This document shows, in pieces, positions 25,471 through 33,990 of a stretch of 56,978 nt of DNA. Both the position numbers and the translations under genes were made by a program. Numbering within the stretch: the first letter of the stretch is position 1; every line of letters begins with the position of its first letter. This stretch comes from Elusimicrobiota bacterium (GTDB lineage Bacteria > Elusimicrobiota > Elusimicrobia > UBA1565 > UBA9628), in NCBI GenBank assembly GCA_027452025.1, contig DAIDHI010000013.1, positions 1 to 56,978 on the forward strand, written 5' to 3'. The notes under the pieces are model-generated. The model was not told where the DNA came from, searched no databases, and saw only the letters and a program-made list of their open reading frames with translations.

Positions 25471-25529
25471 GATTCGAACCTAGAATAAGTGGTTCAGAGC
25501 CACCCGTGATACCATTTCACCATCCCGCA
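25456..25529 (-). tRNA. tRNA-Gln (anticodon CTG)
   Basis: On the minus strand the acceptor stem TGCGGGA pairs with TCCCGCA, then discriminator G and encoded CCA. The D-arm is GTGA...TCAC, the anticodon loop CTCTGAA (CTG reads CAG), and the T-arm CTAGG-TTCGAAT-CCTAG. It is complete. The 3' 15 bases overlap the 3' end of the serine recombinase gene, marking it as the integration target. A second Gln tRNA with the same anticodon is at 50211-50281. Confidence 0.95.
25468..25479. repeat. right copy of 12-bp T-arm repeat (possible attachment core)
   Basis: TAGGATTCGAAC inside the tRNA-Gln T-arm, spanning the recombinase stop codon. It is identical to 1992-2003 and is also present in the second tRNA-Gln. 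See the island entry for interpretation. Confidence 0.5.
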
Positions 25530-25599
25530 ATCTGACCAGATTTTAGCCGCGCCCCGGACGGTTTTCAAGGCCCAGCCGCGTGACGATCTCTTGGCCGCG

Positions 25600-26547
25600 T
25601 CAGGTCAGCACGGCGTCGGAAACGGCCTGGTCCACGGCGGCCAGCACGTCGGCGGAGAGCTTGACGCCGGAGGCCTTGGCGTTTTCCAAGACCTGTTCGG
25701 GCCGCGTGGCGCCGATGATGGCCGAGGAGACTTCCGGGCGGCGCAAGACCCACGCCAGCGCCAGCCGCGGCAGCGAAAGGCCCGCTTTTTCGGCCACGGC
25801 CCCCAGCCGCTCGACGGCGCGCAACGTCTTGGCGTTGAGCCAGCGCCCGATGAAGCCGCCCATCTCGGGGCTCGCCGCCCGGGAGTCTTCGGGAATCGGC
25901 TGGCCCGGGCGATACTTGCCCGTGAGCACGCCCTGGGCCAGCGGCGACCAGACGATCTGGCCGACGCCGCGCTTGGCGCAATAGGGGAAGACTTCCTTTT
26001 CCGGAGCGCGCCACAAAATCGAGTATTGCGGCTGGCTGGAGACGAAGCGCTCGGCGCCCGGCACGGCGAAGGCGCCGGCGATCTGCGCGACGTTCCACTC
26101 GCTAAAGCCCAGGCAGCGGGCCTTGCCCGCGCGCACGACCTCGGACAGCGCCGCCATCGTCTCTTCGATGGGCGTCTCCGCGTCGTAGCGGTGGCATTGG
26201 TAGAGGTCGACGTAGTCGGTCCCCAGGCGCGCGAGCGACAAGTCGATCTGTTTGAGGACCTGCTTGCGCGAGAGGCCGCGGTCGGCGTCGCTGACGGGAA
26301 AATAGAGCTTGGTGGCCAGAACGTAGGAGTCGCGCTTGCGCCCCTTGAGCGCGCGCCCGAGGAAGCCCTCGGCGGCGCCCAGGCCGTAGACGTTGGAGGT
26401 GTCGATGAAGTTGATGCCGGCGTCGAAGGCGGCGTCGAGGCAGGCCTTGCCGCGCTCGTATTCCACCCCCGCGCCGTAGGTCAGCCAAGAGCCGAGGGAT
26501 ATCTCCGACACGGACAGATCGCTGTTCCCGAGCCTGCGATAGTTCAT
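25600..26547 (-). CDS. aldo/keto reductase
   Basis: A 315-residue TIM-barrel oxidoreductase of the AKR superfamily, closest in pattern to the potassium-channel beta-subunit/YghZ group. The catalytic tetrad is visible: Asp and Tyr in FIDTSNVYG, Lys in ATKLYF, His in QCHRYD. The NADPH-binding end is AIIGATRPEQVLEN. It would reduce aldehydes or ketones in the cytoplasm. It is the first host gene right of the island and diverges from the PAS gene. Confidence 0.9.
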   Translation of the reverse strand: MNYRRLGNSDLSVSEISLGSWLTYGAGVEYERGKACLDAAFDAGINFIDTSNVYGLGAAEGFLGRALKGRKRDSYVLATKLYFPVSDADRGLSRKQVLKQIDLSLARLGTDYVDLYQCHRYDAETPIEETMAALSEVVRAGKARCLGFSEWNVAQIAGAFAVPGAERFVSSQPQYSILWRAPEKEVFPYCAKRGVGQIVWSPLAQGVLTGKYRPGQPIPEDSRAASPEMGGFIGRWLNAKTLRAVERLGAVAEKAGLSLPRLALAWVLRRPEVSSAIIGATRPEQVLENAKASGVKLSADVLAAVDQAVSDAVLT

Positions 26548-26569
26548 GGGACTGTTCTAGCAAATTGGG

Positions 26570-26575
26570 TAAAAT
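26570..26575 (+). promoter_or_regulatory. -10 hexamer 6 nt before PAS gene start
   Basis: TAAAAT followed by GCCGCC and the GTG start at 26582. The spacing predicts transcription starting at or within a base or two of the start codon, i.e. a leaderless mRNA. No good -35 is seen. Confidence 0.5.
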
Positions 26576-26581
26576 GCCGCC

Positions 26582-26959
26582 GTGGAAGACGAGGCCGAAT
26601 ACTACCGCAGCGTGCTCGATAACCTGTCGGGCGGCTTTCTCAGCGTCGATCTGTCCGGGCGCGTCGTCTACGGAAATCCCACGGCGGGACGCATCCTGCA
26701 CGTGCCCATGGGCGCGGCCCTCGGCCGGCCTTACCGGGAGGCCCTCGAGCCCTACCCGGCGCTTTGCGAGGTCGTCGCGCAAGCGCTCGAGTCCCGAAGG
26801 ACCGTGCACCGCGGCGAGGTTCGCGTCATGCACAGCGACACGGAGATGGTGATCGGCTACAGCACGCTGCTCGTGCGCAACCGCAAGGGCGAGCAGCTCG
26901 GCGTCGGCATCATTTTTCAGGACCTGACGCTCGTCGTTCCCGTTCGGAGGTCAACATGA
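26582..26959 (+). CDS. single PAS-domain protein
   Basis: A 125-residue protein consisting of one PAS fold: YYRSVLDNLSGGFLSVDLSG, RVVYGNPTAGRILHV and, at the end, GVGIIFQDLT. There is no kinase or output domain. GTG start 6 nt after a TAAAAT hexamer. Its last 4 bases overlap the start of the NAD(P)-binding reductase gene, so the two are co-translated; the PAS protein may sense a ligand or redox state for that enzyme. The ligand is unknown. Confidence 0.75.
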   Translation: MEDEAEYYRSVLDNLSGGFLSVDLSGRVVYGNPTAGRILHVPMGAALGRPYREALEPYPALCEVVAQALESRRTVHRGEVRVMHSDTEMVIGYSTLLVRNRKGEQLGVGIIFQDLTLVVPVRRST

Positions 26960-27600
26960 AGAAAGCGGGCATCATCGGCTCGGGCGTGGTCGCGCAGACT
27001 CTGGGCGCCGGATTGGCGAGCAAGGGCTGGGAGGTCATGCTCGGCACGCGCTCCCCGGCCAAGCTCGACGAATGGCGCAAGAGCGTGCCGAGCGCGCTCG
27101 TCGGCTCCGTGCCCGAGGCCGCGAAATTCGGCGAGCTCGTCGTCTTGGCGGTCAAGGGCACCGGCGCCGAGGCCGCGGTGCGCCAGGCCGGCCCCTCCGC
27201 CCTCGCGGGCAAGCCCGTCATCGACGCCTGCAATCCGATCGCCGACGACGCTCCCCAGGACGGCGTGCTGCGCTATTTCACCGGGCCCAACGAGTCGCTC
27301 ATGGAGCGGCTCATCCCGATCGCCCCGCAGGCGCGCTTCGTCAAGGCGTTCTCTTGCGTCGGCAGCGCACTGATGGTGGACCCTCAGCTGCCCGGCGGCA
27401 AGCCCACCATGTTTATCTGCGGAGACGACGCCTCGGCCAAGAAGACCGTGGCGGCCGTGCTCGAGTCCTTCGGCTGGGACTGGGCCGACATGGGCGGCTC
27501 CAAGGCCGCGCGGGCCATCGAACCGCTGGCGATGCTGTGGTGCATCCCGGGCCTGCGCGAGAACGGCTGGACGCACGCCTTCAAGCTCCTGAAGGCCTAG
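26956..27600 (+). CDS. F420-dependent NADP reductase-like NAD(P)-binding protein
   Basis: A 214-residue Rossmann protein starting MKKAGIIGSGVVAQTLGAGL, with the GxGxxxxxL dinucleotide motif and ending LGTR in the second strand, as in the NADPH-dependent F420 reductase/ProC-like family. CGGAGG precedes ATG 26956, and the gene overlaps the PAS gene by 4 bp. Later motifs are VVLAVKGTGAEA and KPVIDACNPI. It probably reduces a small organic substrate with NADPH; use of F420 cannot be told from sequence. Confidence 0.8.
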   Translation: MKKAGIIGSGVVAQTLGAGLASKGWEVMLGTRSPAKLDEWRKSVPSALVGSVPEAAKFGELVVLAVKGTGAEAAVRQAGPSALAGKPVIDACNPIADDAPQDGVLRYFTGPNESLMERLIPIAPQARFVKAFSCVGSALMVDPQLPGGKPTMFICGDDASAKKTVAAVLESFGWDWADMGGSKAARAIEPLAMLWCIPGLRENGWTHAFKLLKA

Positions 27601-27654
27601 ACACGCCCGCGCCGCGCTCCGCGGGTTGGCGGGATCGTTGCGAGCGGGGACGTT

Positions 27655-29985
27655 ATGGCCAAGACCAAGCGCTTCCCCTGGCGCGCCCGCCGCGGCGCGT
27701 ATCTGACGACCGAGCCGCGCAAGCGCCCGGATATTCCCTTCTTCGAGGACCTCGACCTCGCCTACCGCACTTTGTGCGCCGTGATGTTCAACTATGTGCC
27801 GAATTCCGGGCATCCCGGCGGCAGCGTCTCCTCGGGGCGCATCGCGCAGGGCCTGATCTTCGAGACGATGGCCTACGACTTCTCCCGCCCGGACCTGCTC
27901 GAGGAGGACCGACTGGTCTACGCGGCCGGCCACAAGGCCTTGGGCCTCTATGCTCTGTGGGCGCTTCGCAACGAATTGGCGCGCCAAGCCGAGCCGCGGC
28001 TGCTGCCGCCGCCGCAGCGCCAGCTGCGCCTCGAGGATCTTCTGGGCTTCCGGCGCAACCCGACGCAGCCCACGCCCTTGTTCCGGGGCCTCAAGGCGCG
28101 CGCGCTCGACGGCCACCCGACGCCGGCCACGCCCCACGTGCTCCTGGCCACGGGCGCCAGCGGCGTCGGGTTGGGCGCCGCCATCGGCGCGGCGCTGGGC
28201 GCGCGAGACGGCTTCGGGCGCCGCGCGCCGCGCGTCCACGTCCTGGAAGGCGAAGGCGGCCTGACGCCCGGCCGCGTGGCCGAAGCCCTGGCCGCGGCGG
28301 GCACGATCGGGCTGTCCAACGCCCTGGTCCACGTCGACTGGAACCAGTCCTCCATCGACTCCGACCGGGTCTGCGCCGAAGGCGCACGGCCCGGCGACTA
28401 CGTGCAGTGGGACCCGCGGGAGCTCTTCGCCCTGCACGACTGGAACGTGATCGACGCCGGGGACGGGCACGACTTCGCGCGCGTGCTGGAGGCCCAGCGC
28501 CTGGCCGCGTCCCTGGGCAACGGCCAGCCCACGGCCGTCGTCTACCGCACGACGAAGGGCTGGCGCTACGGCCTGCGCGGCCGCGGCTCCCACGGCGCCG
28601 GCCACGCGTTCTGCTCCGAGCCGTTCTACGCCGCGGTGCGGCCTTTCGAGGAACGCTTCGGCCTCGCTCTGCCGCGCTTTTCGGGCGATAAGACCCCGGA
28701 ACGCGTGGAGGACGCCTATTACCGGACCCTGCTGGCGATCCGGCGGGCTTTGGAGACGCGGCCGGACCTCGCCCGCGAGGCGGCGGTCAAGCTTGCGTCG
28801 GCGCGGCGGCGCCTGGCGCGCGCCAAGCGCGCCCTCGGCTCCGCGGCGCCCCGCCTGGCCGCCCTCGCCGATCCCGCGCTCAAGCCGGAGCAGACGCCGG
28901 CGCGCCTGGCCCTGGCGGCGGGCCAGCCCGCCACCCTGCGCGGAGCGCTCGGAAGCGCGCTCGGCCTGCTCAACGAGGCGACGCAGGGAGCGTTCCTGGG
29001 CTGCGCGGCCGATCTGCTCGACTCGACGAGCCTTTCCGCCCTGAACGGCTCCTTTCCCAAGGGCTTCTACCACGCCCGCAAAAATCCGCGTTCGCGCCTG
29101 GTCCCCGTCGGCGGCATCTGCGAGGACGCCATGGGCGCGGCCATGGCGGGAGTGTCCACCTTCGGCCTGCACGTCGGCGTCAGCAGCTCCTACTCGGCCT
29201 TCATCGCCGCGCTCGAGCACGTGCCGGCGCGCCTGCACGCCATCGGCCAGCAAGCGCGGCGCGCGGCCACCGGCGAGGACCGCCGCACTTGGATCATGGT
29301 CAACGCCCACGCCGGGCCCAAGACGGGAGAGGACGGGCCCACGCACGCCGATCCGCAGGCTCTGCAGCTGCTGCAAAACAACTTTCCCCACGGCGCCTTG
29401 ATCACGCTCACGCCTTGGGAGCCGCAGGAGGTCTGGCCCCTGCTGCTGGCCGGCCTGCGCCGTCGCCCGGCCGTGCTCGCGCCCTTCGTCACGCGCCCGG
29501 CCGAGATCGTGCCCGATCGCGCCGCCCTGGGCCTGCCGCCCGCGCACGCGGCCGTGGAAGGCGTCTACGCCCTGCGCCGCGGACACGGGACGGCCGCCGT
29601 CTTTCTCCAGGGCAGCGGCGTGGCCTGCGCCTTCGTGCGCGAAGTCCTGCCGCGCCTAGGCGCGCGCGGCCTGGATGTCGACGTCTTTTACGTCGCCAGC
29701 GCCGAGCTCTTCGACCTGCTGCCAGAGCGGCGCCGGCGCGAGATCGTGCCTCCGGCGCTTCTGTCTCGCTCCATCGGGATCACGGAATTCACGCTGCCCA
29801 CGATGCTTCGCTGGGTGCGCAGCGAGGAAGGCCTGGCGCGCTGCCTGCATCCGCTGCGGCGCGGCTATCTCGGCAGCGGGCCCGGCGAGAGCGTGCTCGC
29901 CGAGGGCGGGCTCGACGCGGCCTCCCAGCTCGCGGCCATCGAGAGCTGGCTCACCTGCCTGGAGACGCCCGCCGCGGCGGCCTAG
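27655..29985 (+). CDS. transketolase-like thiamine-diphosphate enzyme
   Basis: A 776-residue protein with transketolase order: a pyrophosphate-binding region with SGHPGGSVSSG near residue 50 and GHKALGLYAL, a cofactor loop LEGEGGLTPGRVAEAL in place of the usual GDGE motif, and the following HVDWNQSSID. The pyrimidine-binding domain has GICEDAMGAAMAG and VSSSYSAF, and the C-terminal domain follows. It is longer than typical transketolases (about 670 aa), with an inserted alanine/arginine-rich helical segment near residue 400. Because the GDG motif is altered and substrate residues cannot be assigned, it may be a transketolase or a related ketolase. Confidence 0.75.
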   Translation: MAKTKRFPWRARRGAYLTTEPRKRPDIPFFEDLDLAYRTLCAVMFNYVPNSGHPGGSVSSGRIAQGLIFETMAYDFSRPDLLEEDRLVYAAGHKALGLYALWALRNELARQAEPRLLPPPQRQLRLEDLLGFRRNPTQPTPLFRGLKARALDGHPTPATPHVLLATGASGVGLGAAIGAALGARDGFGRRAPRVHVLEGEGGLTPGRVAEALAAAGTIGLSNALVHVDWNQSSIDSDRVCAEGARPGDYVQWDPRELFALHDWNVIDAGDGHDFARVLEAQRLAASLGNGQPTAVVYRTTKGWRYGLRGRGSHGAGHAFCSEPFYAAVRPFEERFGLALPRFSGDKTPERVEDAYYRTLLAIRRALETRPDLAREAAVKLASARRRLARAKRALGSAAPRLAALADPALKPEQTPARLALAAGQPATLRGALGSALGLLNEATQGAFLGCAADLLDSTSLSALNGSFPKGFYHARKNPRSRLVPVGGICEDAMGAAMAGVSTFGLHVGVSSSYSAFIAALEHVPARLHAIGQQARRAATGEDRRTWIMVNAHAGPKTGEDGPTHADPQALQLLQNNFPHGALITLTPWEPQEVWPLLLAGLRRRPAVLAPFVTRPAEIVPDRAALGLPPAHAAVEGVYALRRGHGTAAVFLQGSGVACAFVREVLPRLGARGLDVDVFYVASAELFDLLPERRRREIVPPALLSRSIGITEFTLPTMLRWVRSEEGLARCLHPLRRGYLGSGPGESVLAEGGLDAASQLAAIESWLTCLETPAAAA

Positions 29986-30006
29986 AGAACGACCCATCGG
30001 ACCTAG

Positions 30007-30150
30007 TCACCAGCGGCGGGGAGCCTTCGCGCAGTCCTTGCCGCCCATCCAGGCGGAGAGCTTGCACCAGCACACCGTCGCGCCGCAGACAAAGAGCGCG
30101 ACCCCGACGATCAGCAGCGCCAACGGTCCAGCGGCGGCCCATTCTCCCAT
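30007..30150 (-). CDS. small single-helix membrane protein, 47 aa
   Basis: A 47-residue frame beginning MGEWAAAGPLALLIVGVALF, then VCGATVCWCKLSAWMGG and a basic C terminus KAPRRW. It has one membrane helix (about residues 8-28), four cysteines in the second half and a positive end, as expected for an N-out small membrane protein. It fills an otherwise empty gap between the transketolase-like gene and the response regulator. No Shine-Dalgarno is evident, so support is the composition only. Confidence 0.45.
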   Translation of the reverse strand: MGEWAAAGPLALLIVGVALFVCGATVCWCKLSAWMGGKDCAKAPRRW

Positions 30151-30258
30151 GCTTTTTAGATGCCCGGCCGGCCGGCGGGATTCTGACCGCGGATGACCGC
30201 CGCTGACTCCGCGAGCCTGGACGGCGCGCGCAGACCGGCTATCCTCATGGCGGGATCC

Positions 30259-30687
30259 ATGGACGAACCGGCCGTTGCCGCCGACCCTTCCCGCAAGCGA
30301 GTCCTCGTCGTCGACGACGACCAGGGCCAGCTCGACTTGTTCTCCTTTCTCGCCGCCAAGGAGGGCTTCCGGGTCGACAGCGCGAGCAGCGGCGCCGCGG
30401 CCTGGGCCAAGCTCCAGTCAGACGCCCCCGACCTGATCATCCTCGACCTCATGCTGCCCGGGCTGGGAGGCTATGAGATCCTGCGCCAACTCCAGGCCGA
30501 GGGCCTGGGAAGCATCCCCGTCGTCGTCGTCTCCGCCAAGGCCATGGATGCCAAGGCGATCGCCCTGCTCAAGCAAGAGCCCAACGTCCGCGACTTCGTG
30601 GCCAAGCCGGCGTCTGCGGCCGCGTTCGCGGCCAAGCTCCACGGCCTGCTCGGCACCCGCCCGCGCGGCGACGAGCCGGCGGCCTAG
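30259..30687 (+). CDS. single-domain response regulator (CheY-like)
   Basis: A 142-residue receiver domain: acidic pocket in [13 protein letters not shown], phosphoacceptor Asp in [15 protein letters not shown], Thr/Ser position in VVVSAKAMD and Lys in DFVAKPASA. No output domain. ATG 30259 is chosen because a TATCCT hexamer (30240-30245) lies 13 nt upstream; 30193 and 30247 are alternative in-frame starts. It overlaps the end of the YgiQ gene convergently by 4 bp. Confidence 0.85.
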   Translation: MDEPAVAADPSRKRVLVVDDDQGQLDLFSFLAAKEGFRVDSASSGAAAWAKLQSDAPDLIILDLMLPGLGGYEILRQLQAEGLGSIPVVVVSAKAMDAKAIALLKQEPNVRDFVAKPASAAAFAAKLHGLLGTRPRGDEPAA

Positions 30688-32615
30688 GAGCGCCGGCGAG
30701 CGGTGGCGCGCTTGGGACGGTAACCGGCGTCCGGCGCCTTCACGCGGTGGACGTAGTCCGCCGCCTCGCGCGCCGAGCGCTCGCGCCGCGCTTCCAGCGC
30801 CTGGGGCGGCGGCTGGGAAGCGATGAGGCAGTCGCAGCCCTCGCCGATGAGGTCGCGGCGGCCGGCCGAAAGAAGCGCCTCGCGCACCTCGAAGTAATTC
30901 TCCGGCTTGAAGAACTGCAGCAGGGCCCGCTGGAGCTTTCGATCCCCCAGCCCGCGCGCAACGGGCAGTTCCCGGCCGGTCTCGGGGTCGCGGCCCGTAT
31001 AATACATCGCCGTGGCCAAGTCGAAGGGCGCCGGTATGAAGTCCTGCACCTGGTCAGGGCGGTAGCCGTTGCGCTTGAGAAAGACCGCCAGGTGGATCAT
31101 GGCCTTGAGGTCGGAGCCCGGATGGCTGGCGATGAAGTAGGGCACCAGGAACTGGTTCTTGCCGGCGGCGTCGTTGGCTTTCTTGAACTTGTCGGCAAAA
31201 TCCTCGAAGGTATCGTGCGTCGGCTTTTTCATCAGCGAAAGCACGCGCGGGTCGGTGTGCTCGGGGGCGACCTTCAGGCGCCCGCCCACGTGATGGGCGG
31301 CCAGTTCGCTCATATACTCGGGCGACTGCCTCGCCAGATCCATGCGGATGCCGCTGGCCACCAGCACCTTGCGCACGCCGGGCACCTTCCGCGCCTTCTT
31401 CATGAGCTCGGTCAGCGGCCCGTGATCGGTGCCCAGATTCCGGCAGATGGAGGGGCTGACGCAAGAAAGCCGCTTGCAGATCTTCTCGACGTCGGGCTCC
31501 GTGCAGCGCATCCGATACATGTTCGCCGTCGGCCCGCCGATGTCGGAGACCGTGCCCTTGAACTCGGGATCGCGGCCCATGGCGGCGAGCTCCTTCAACA
31601 CGCTCTCCTGGGAACGGGATTGGATCGTGCGGCCCTGGTGCGTCGTAATCGAGCAGAACGTGCAGCCGCCGAAGCAGCCGCGCATGATCGTGACCGAGTC
31701 CTTGATCATCTCGAAGGCCGGGATCGGCTCGCCGTAGACCGGATGGGCCCGGCGCGTGAAGGGCAGGCCGTAATAGTAGTCCATCCGCCCTTGGCTGACG
31801 GGCAGCTGGGGCGGGGTCTGCACGACGGCCCGCCGGCCGTGGTATTGCACGAGAGTCCTGGCGTTGAACGGGCTCGTCTCCCGGTGGATGAGCCGGGTCG
31901 CCTCGAGGAACTTCGCCTTGTCCGCCTTGACCTCCTCGAAGGAGGGCAGTGGGACGACGCCGTTTTCAGGCGGCCGCTCGCTGGCGCCCATCGCGTAGGC
32001 CACGCCGCGCAGGTCGCGCAGGTCCTTGACGGTCTTGCCGGCGGCGAAGCGCCGGGCGATTTCCACGATCGTCTCCTCGCCCATTCCGTAAGCGACGAGG
32101 TCGGCCTTGGAGTCCAAGAGGATCGACGGCCGCACGGTGTCGCTCCAGTAATCGTAGTGGGCCAGCCGCCGCAGGCTCGCCTCGACGCCGCCGGCGATCA
32201 CGGGCACGCCCGGATAAGCCTCTCGCGCGCGCTGGCAATAGGGCAGGGTGGCGCGGTCGGGGCGCAGGCGGATGCGGCCGCCGGGGGAGTAGGCGTCGTC
32301 GTTGCGCACCTTCCGGTTGGCCGTGTAGTGGTTGATCATCGAGTCCATGTTTCCCGCCGAGACGGCGAAGAACAGGCGCGGCCGGCCGAAAACGCGCCAA
32401 GGCTCGCAAGAGCGCCAGTCGGGCTGGCTGAGGATCGCCACGCGAAAGCCCTGATCCTCGAGGACGCGCCCGAGGATCGCCATGGCGAAGGAATAATGGT
32501 CCACGTAGGCATCGCCGGTGACGAAGACGACGTCGACGGCGTCCCAGCCGCGCGCTTCCATGCCGCGGCGGTCGACGGGCAGAAAGCGATGGGCCGGCGA
32601 GTAGAGCGAGGGCAT
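30684..32615 (-). CDS. YgiQ-family radical SAM protein
   Basis: A 643-residue UPF0313/YgiQ protein. The N-terminal cobalamin-binding-like region has [20 protein letters not shown]. The radical SAM cluster motif is [12 protein letters not shown], with three cysteines in CxxxCxxC. The family C-terminal segments [12 protein letters not shown] and [11 protein letters not shown] are clear. Full-length. The family reaction is not established. Its ATG overlaps the stop of the PhyH gene (TGATG). Confidence 0.9.
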   Translation of the reverse strand: MPSLYSPAHRFLPVDRRGMEARGWDAVDVVFVTGDAYVDHYSFAMAILGRVLEDQGFRVAILSQPDWRSCEPWRVFGRPRLFFAVSAGNMDSMINHYTANRKVRNDDAYSPGGRIRLRPDRATLPYCQRAREAYPGVPVIAGGVEASLRRLAHYDYWSDTVRPSILLDSKADLVAYGMGEETIVEIARRFAAGKTVKDLRDLRGVAYAMGASERPPENGVVPLPSFEEVKADKAKFLEATRLIHRETSPFNARTLVQYHGRRAVVQTPPQLPVSQGRMDYYYGLPFTRRAHPVYGEPIPAFEMIKDSVTIMRGCFGGCTFCSITTHQGRTIQSRSQESVLKELAAMGRDPEFKGTVSDIGGPTANMYRMRCTEPDVEKICKRLSCVSPSICRNLGTDHGPLTELMKKARKVPGVRKVLVASGIRMDLARQSPEYMSELAAHHVGGRLKVAPEHTDPRVLSLMKKPTHDTFEDFADKFKKANDAAGKNQFLVPYFIASHPGSDLKAMIHLAVFLKRNGYRPDQVQDFIPAPFDLATAMYYTGRDPETGRELPVARGLGDRKLQRALLQFFKPENYFEVREALLSAGRRDLIGEGCDCLIASQPPPQALEARRERSAREAADYVHRVKAPDAGYRPKRATARRRS

Positions 32616-33457
32616 CAGCGTTTATTATCCCACAACGGGCGGCGCGAAGCCGGGGCGAGCCTGAACAAGGCGCGATGCCGCCCGGGCACCCGCGCCAAGG
32701 CGCCTGCCCCGATCACGAGGCTTGGCCCGACCTCCATCAGGTTCGGGTCCCTGAACCAGGGCCGCGTGAAGACGAACATCAAGACGGGCCGCGGCTCGGC
32801 CGTGTCGTTGGGCAGCCCGCAGTGGAAGACCCGGTAGTCGAAGAGGAAGCACTGGCCAAGCGCTCCTGTCATCGTCTCCATCGGATATTTGCGCGCCACT
32901 TCCGCCTCGCCCGGCGGCCGCGCGCGCAAGGCGGCGCGGTGGGAGCCGCGCCAGATCGCCGTCGGACCGTTGTCCTCGGTCACTTCGCACAGCGGCACGC
33001 ACAGCGTCACGGCATAGGGAGGCAGCCTCGAAAGGTCTCCGGCGAAGGCCTCCTTCCGGCGCCCCAGCTGCCGATCGAAGCGGATCGGCCCGTCGATGTG
33101 CTGATGCTGCCGGTAGGCGCCGGGCAGGGCGACGACGGTCTCGAGGCTGCCGATGCAAAACGAAGGGCCGAGGAGCGCGCCCATGATCTCGAGCAGGCGG
33201 GCGTTGGCGTAAAACCGCGGATCCAGAAACGGCCCCGCGAAGGGCAAGACGGCGGCGTAGCGCCCGGCGACGTCTCGCACCAGGCCCCGCCGGCGCAGCT
33301 CGCCGCTTTCGTGGCCCCGCATCACCTCGGCCCGCAGCCGCCTCAGCAGCGAAAGGGGAAATAGCCCGTGAAGGGCGGCGAAGCCGTCGCGCTCCACGGC
33401 GAGGCTGGTCCGGCGCGCGGCGGCGGGGCGCGAGGCGTCGATGGCCGCGATCGGCAT
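32615..33457 (-). CDS. phytanoyl-CoA dioxygenase (PhyH) family protein
   Basis: A 280-residue Fe(II)/2-oxoglutarate oxygenase. The metal ligands are visible as H-x-D in [10 protein letters not shown] and the distal His in [11 protein letters not shown]. The 2-oxoglutarate-binding Arg is in [13 protein letters not shown] 33457 sits 6 nt after a TACACT -10 with a TTGGTT -35 at 17 bp, so the mRNA is probably leaderless. It is translationally coupled to ygiQ. Substrate unknown. Confidence 0.8.
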   Translation of the reverse strand: MPIAAIDASRPAAARRTSLAVERDGFAALHGLFPLSLLRRLRAEVMRGHESGELRRRGLVRDVAGRYAAVLPFAGPFLDPRFYANARLLEIMGALLGPSFCIGSLETVVALPGAYRQHQHIDGPIRFDRQLGRRKEAFAGDLSRLPPYAVTLCVPLCEVTEDNGPTAIWRGSHRAALRARPPGEAEVARKYPMETMTGALGQCFLFDYRVFHCGLPNDTAEPRPVLMFVFTRPWFRDPNLMEVGPSLVIGAGALARVPGRHRALFRLAPASRRPLWDNKR

Positions 33458-33463
33458 CCCATA

Positions 33464-33492
33464 AGTGTAGGACGACCGGCATCGCCAACCAA
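33464..33492 (-). promoter_or_regulatory. promoter of PhyH-ygiQ operon, leaderless type
   Basis: TTGGTT (33492-33487), 17-bp spacer, TACACT (33469-33464), then TATGGG and the ATG start. The start site of transcription would fall at the start codon. Confidence 0.6.
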
Positions 33493-33535
33493 GGGTCCTT
33501 TGGCCCGCCGGCCGGCCCCGACGAGAAAGGCGCAC

Positions 33536-33608
33536 TTGACAGGTCCAGGCGGCGGGGCTATCCTGGGACTACCCGATAAACCGGCGGAAAAACCGCCGGT
33601 TTCCCCTC
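33536..33608 (+). promoter_or_regulatory. promoter plus start-abutting hairpin leader (motif copy 1)
   Basis: TTGACA (33536-33541), 17-bp spacer, TATCCT (33559-33564), then a perfect 10-bp hairpin AAACCGGCGG-AAAAA-CCGCCGGTTT (33578-33602) followed by CCCCTC and the ATG at 33609. No Shine-Dalgarno. The same arrangement with the same -35, spacer length, hairpin edge and CCCCTC-ATG ending occurs at 50608-50681, before an unrelated exported protein. Confidence 0.75.
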
Positions 33609-33990
33609 ATGAAGCCGCTTCTCGCCGCCCTGCTGCTCTGCGCCGGCGCCGGGGCCTTTGCCCAGGAGCCCTCGGCGCGCGCCCAACTGGAGGCGCGGCG
33701 CCAAGCGCTGGCCCAGGCGCTCGAGTCTCCGAACGCCGTCTCCTTGGAGCAGGCTCTGCGGCCGCTGCCAGACGAACTGAAGTCGTTCGCCAAGGAGCAG
33801 CCCGGCGACGGCGTCGACAAAGTCAAGACCGACGCCGCCGCGGCGCTGGCTTCTCCCACGCGCGCGGCCGCCAAGGCCGTGGAAGACGACCTCTCCGCTC
33901 TTCTGTCGTCGGGCGCCTCGGCGTATGGACCCATGGGCCGCGCCCGCGGACCGTCCCGCCCGCCCTCCCCGCGGCGCGCCACCCGAAGGC
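33609..33990 (+). pseudogene. N-terminal part of frameshifted exported C39-like protein
   Basis: ATG 33609 opens a frame with a clear signal peptide (MKPLLAALLLCAGAGAFAQ) and a helical segment (RAQLEARRQALAQALES) that reads sensibly to about residue 105, where it becomes arginine/proline-rich and off-frame. The sensible reading continues in the next frame from about 33925. A single gene of about 730 codons with a frameshift near 33920-33990 explains both. Whether it is a sequencing error, a real mutation or programmed frameshifting cannot be told; no slippery heptamer is evident. Confidence 0.6.

Larger units (their letters stand above)
1992..25479. mobile_element. candidate integrated defence island at tRNA-Gln
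   Basis: About 23.5 kb between two copies of a 12-bp T-arm sequence. The right end carries a large serine recombinase (23899-25470) whose last codons run into the 3' end of a complete tRNA-Gln gene, a typical arrangement for an integrative element that rebuilds the tRNA on insertion. Cargo includes a putative abortive defence operon, a type III restriction-modification system, a tyrosine recombinase, an XRE repressor and several small unknown genes. Island genes use Shine-Dalgarno leaders, unlike many flanking host genes. No capsid, tail, relaxase or type IV secretion gene is recognisable, so transfer would depend on a helper. The left boundary is less secure than the right. Confidence 0.5.

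Noticed and set aside
1992-25479. Prophage
   Set aside because: No capsid, portal, terminase large subunit, tail or lysis genes are recognisable.
26917-29586. 889-codon minus-strand open frame opposite the transketolase-like gene
   Set aside because: Low-complexity Arg/Gly/Ala sequence produced by the GC-rich antisense of a clear gene; no start signal or domain.
30747-32837. 696-codon plus-strand open frame opposite ygiQ
   Set aside because: Antisense shadow of a well-identified radical SAM gene.
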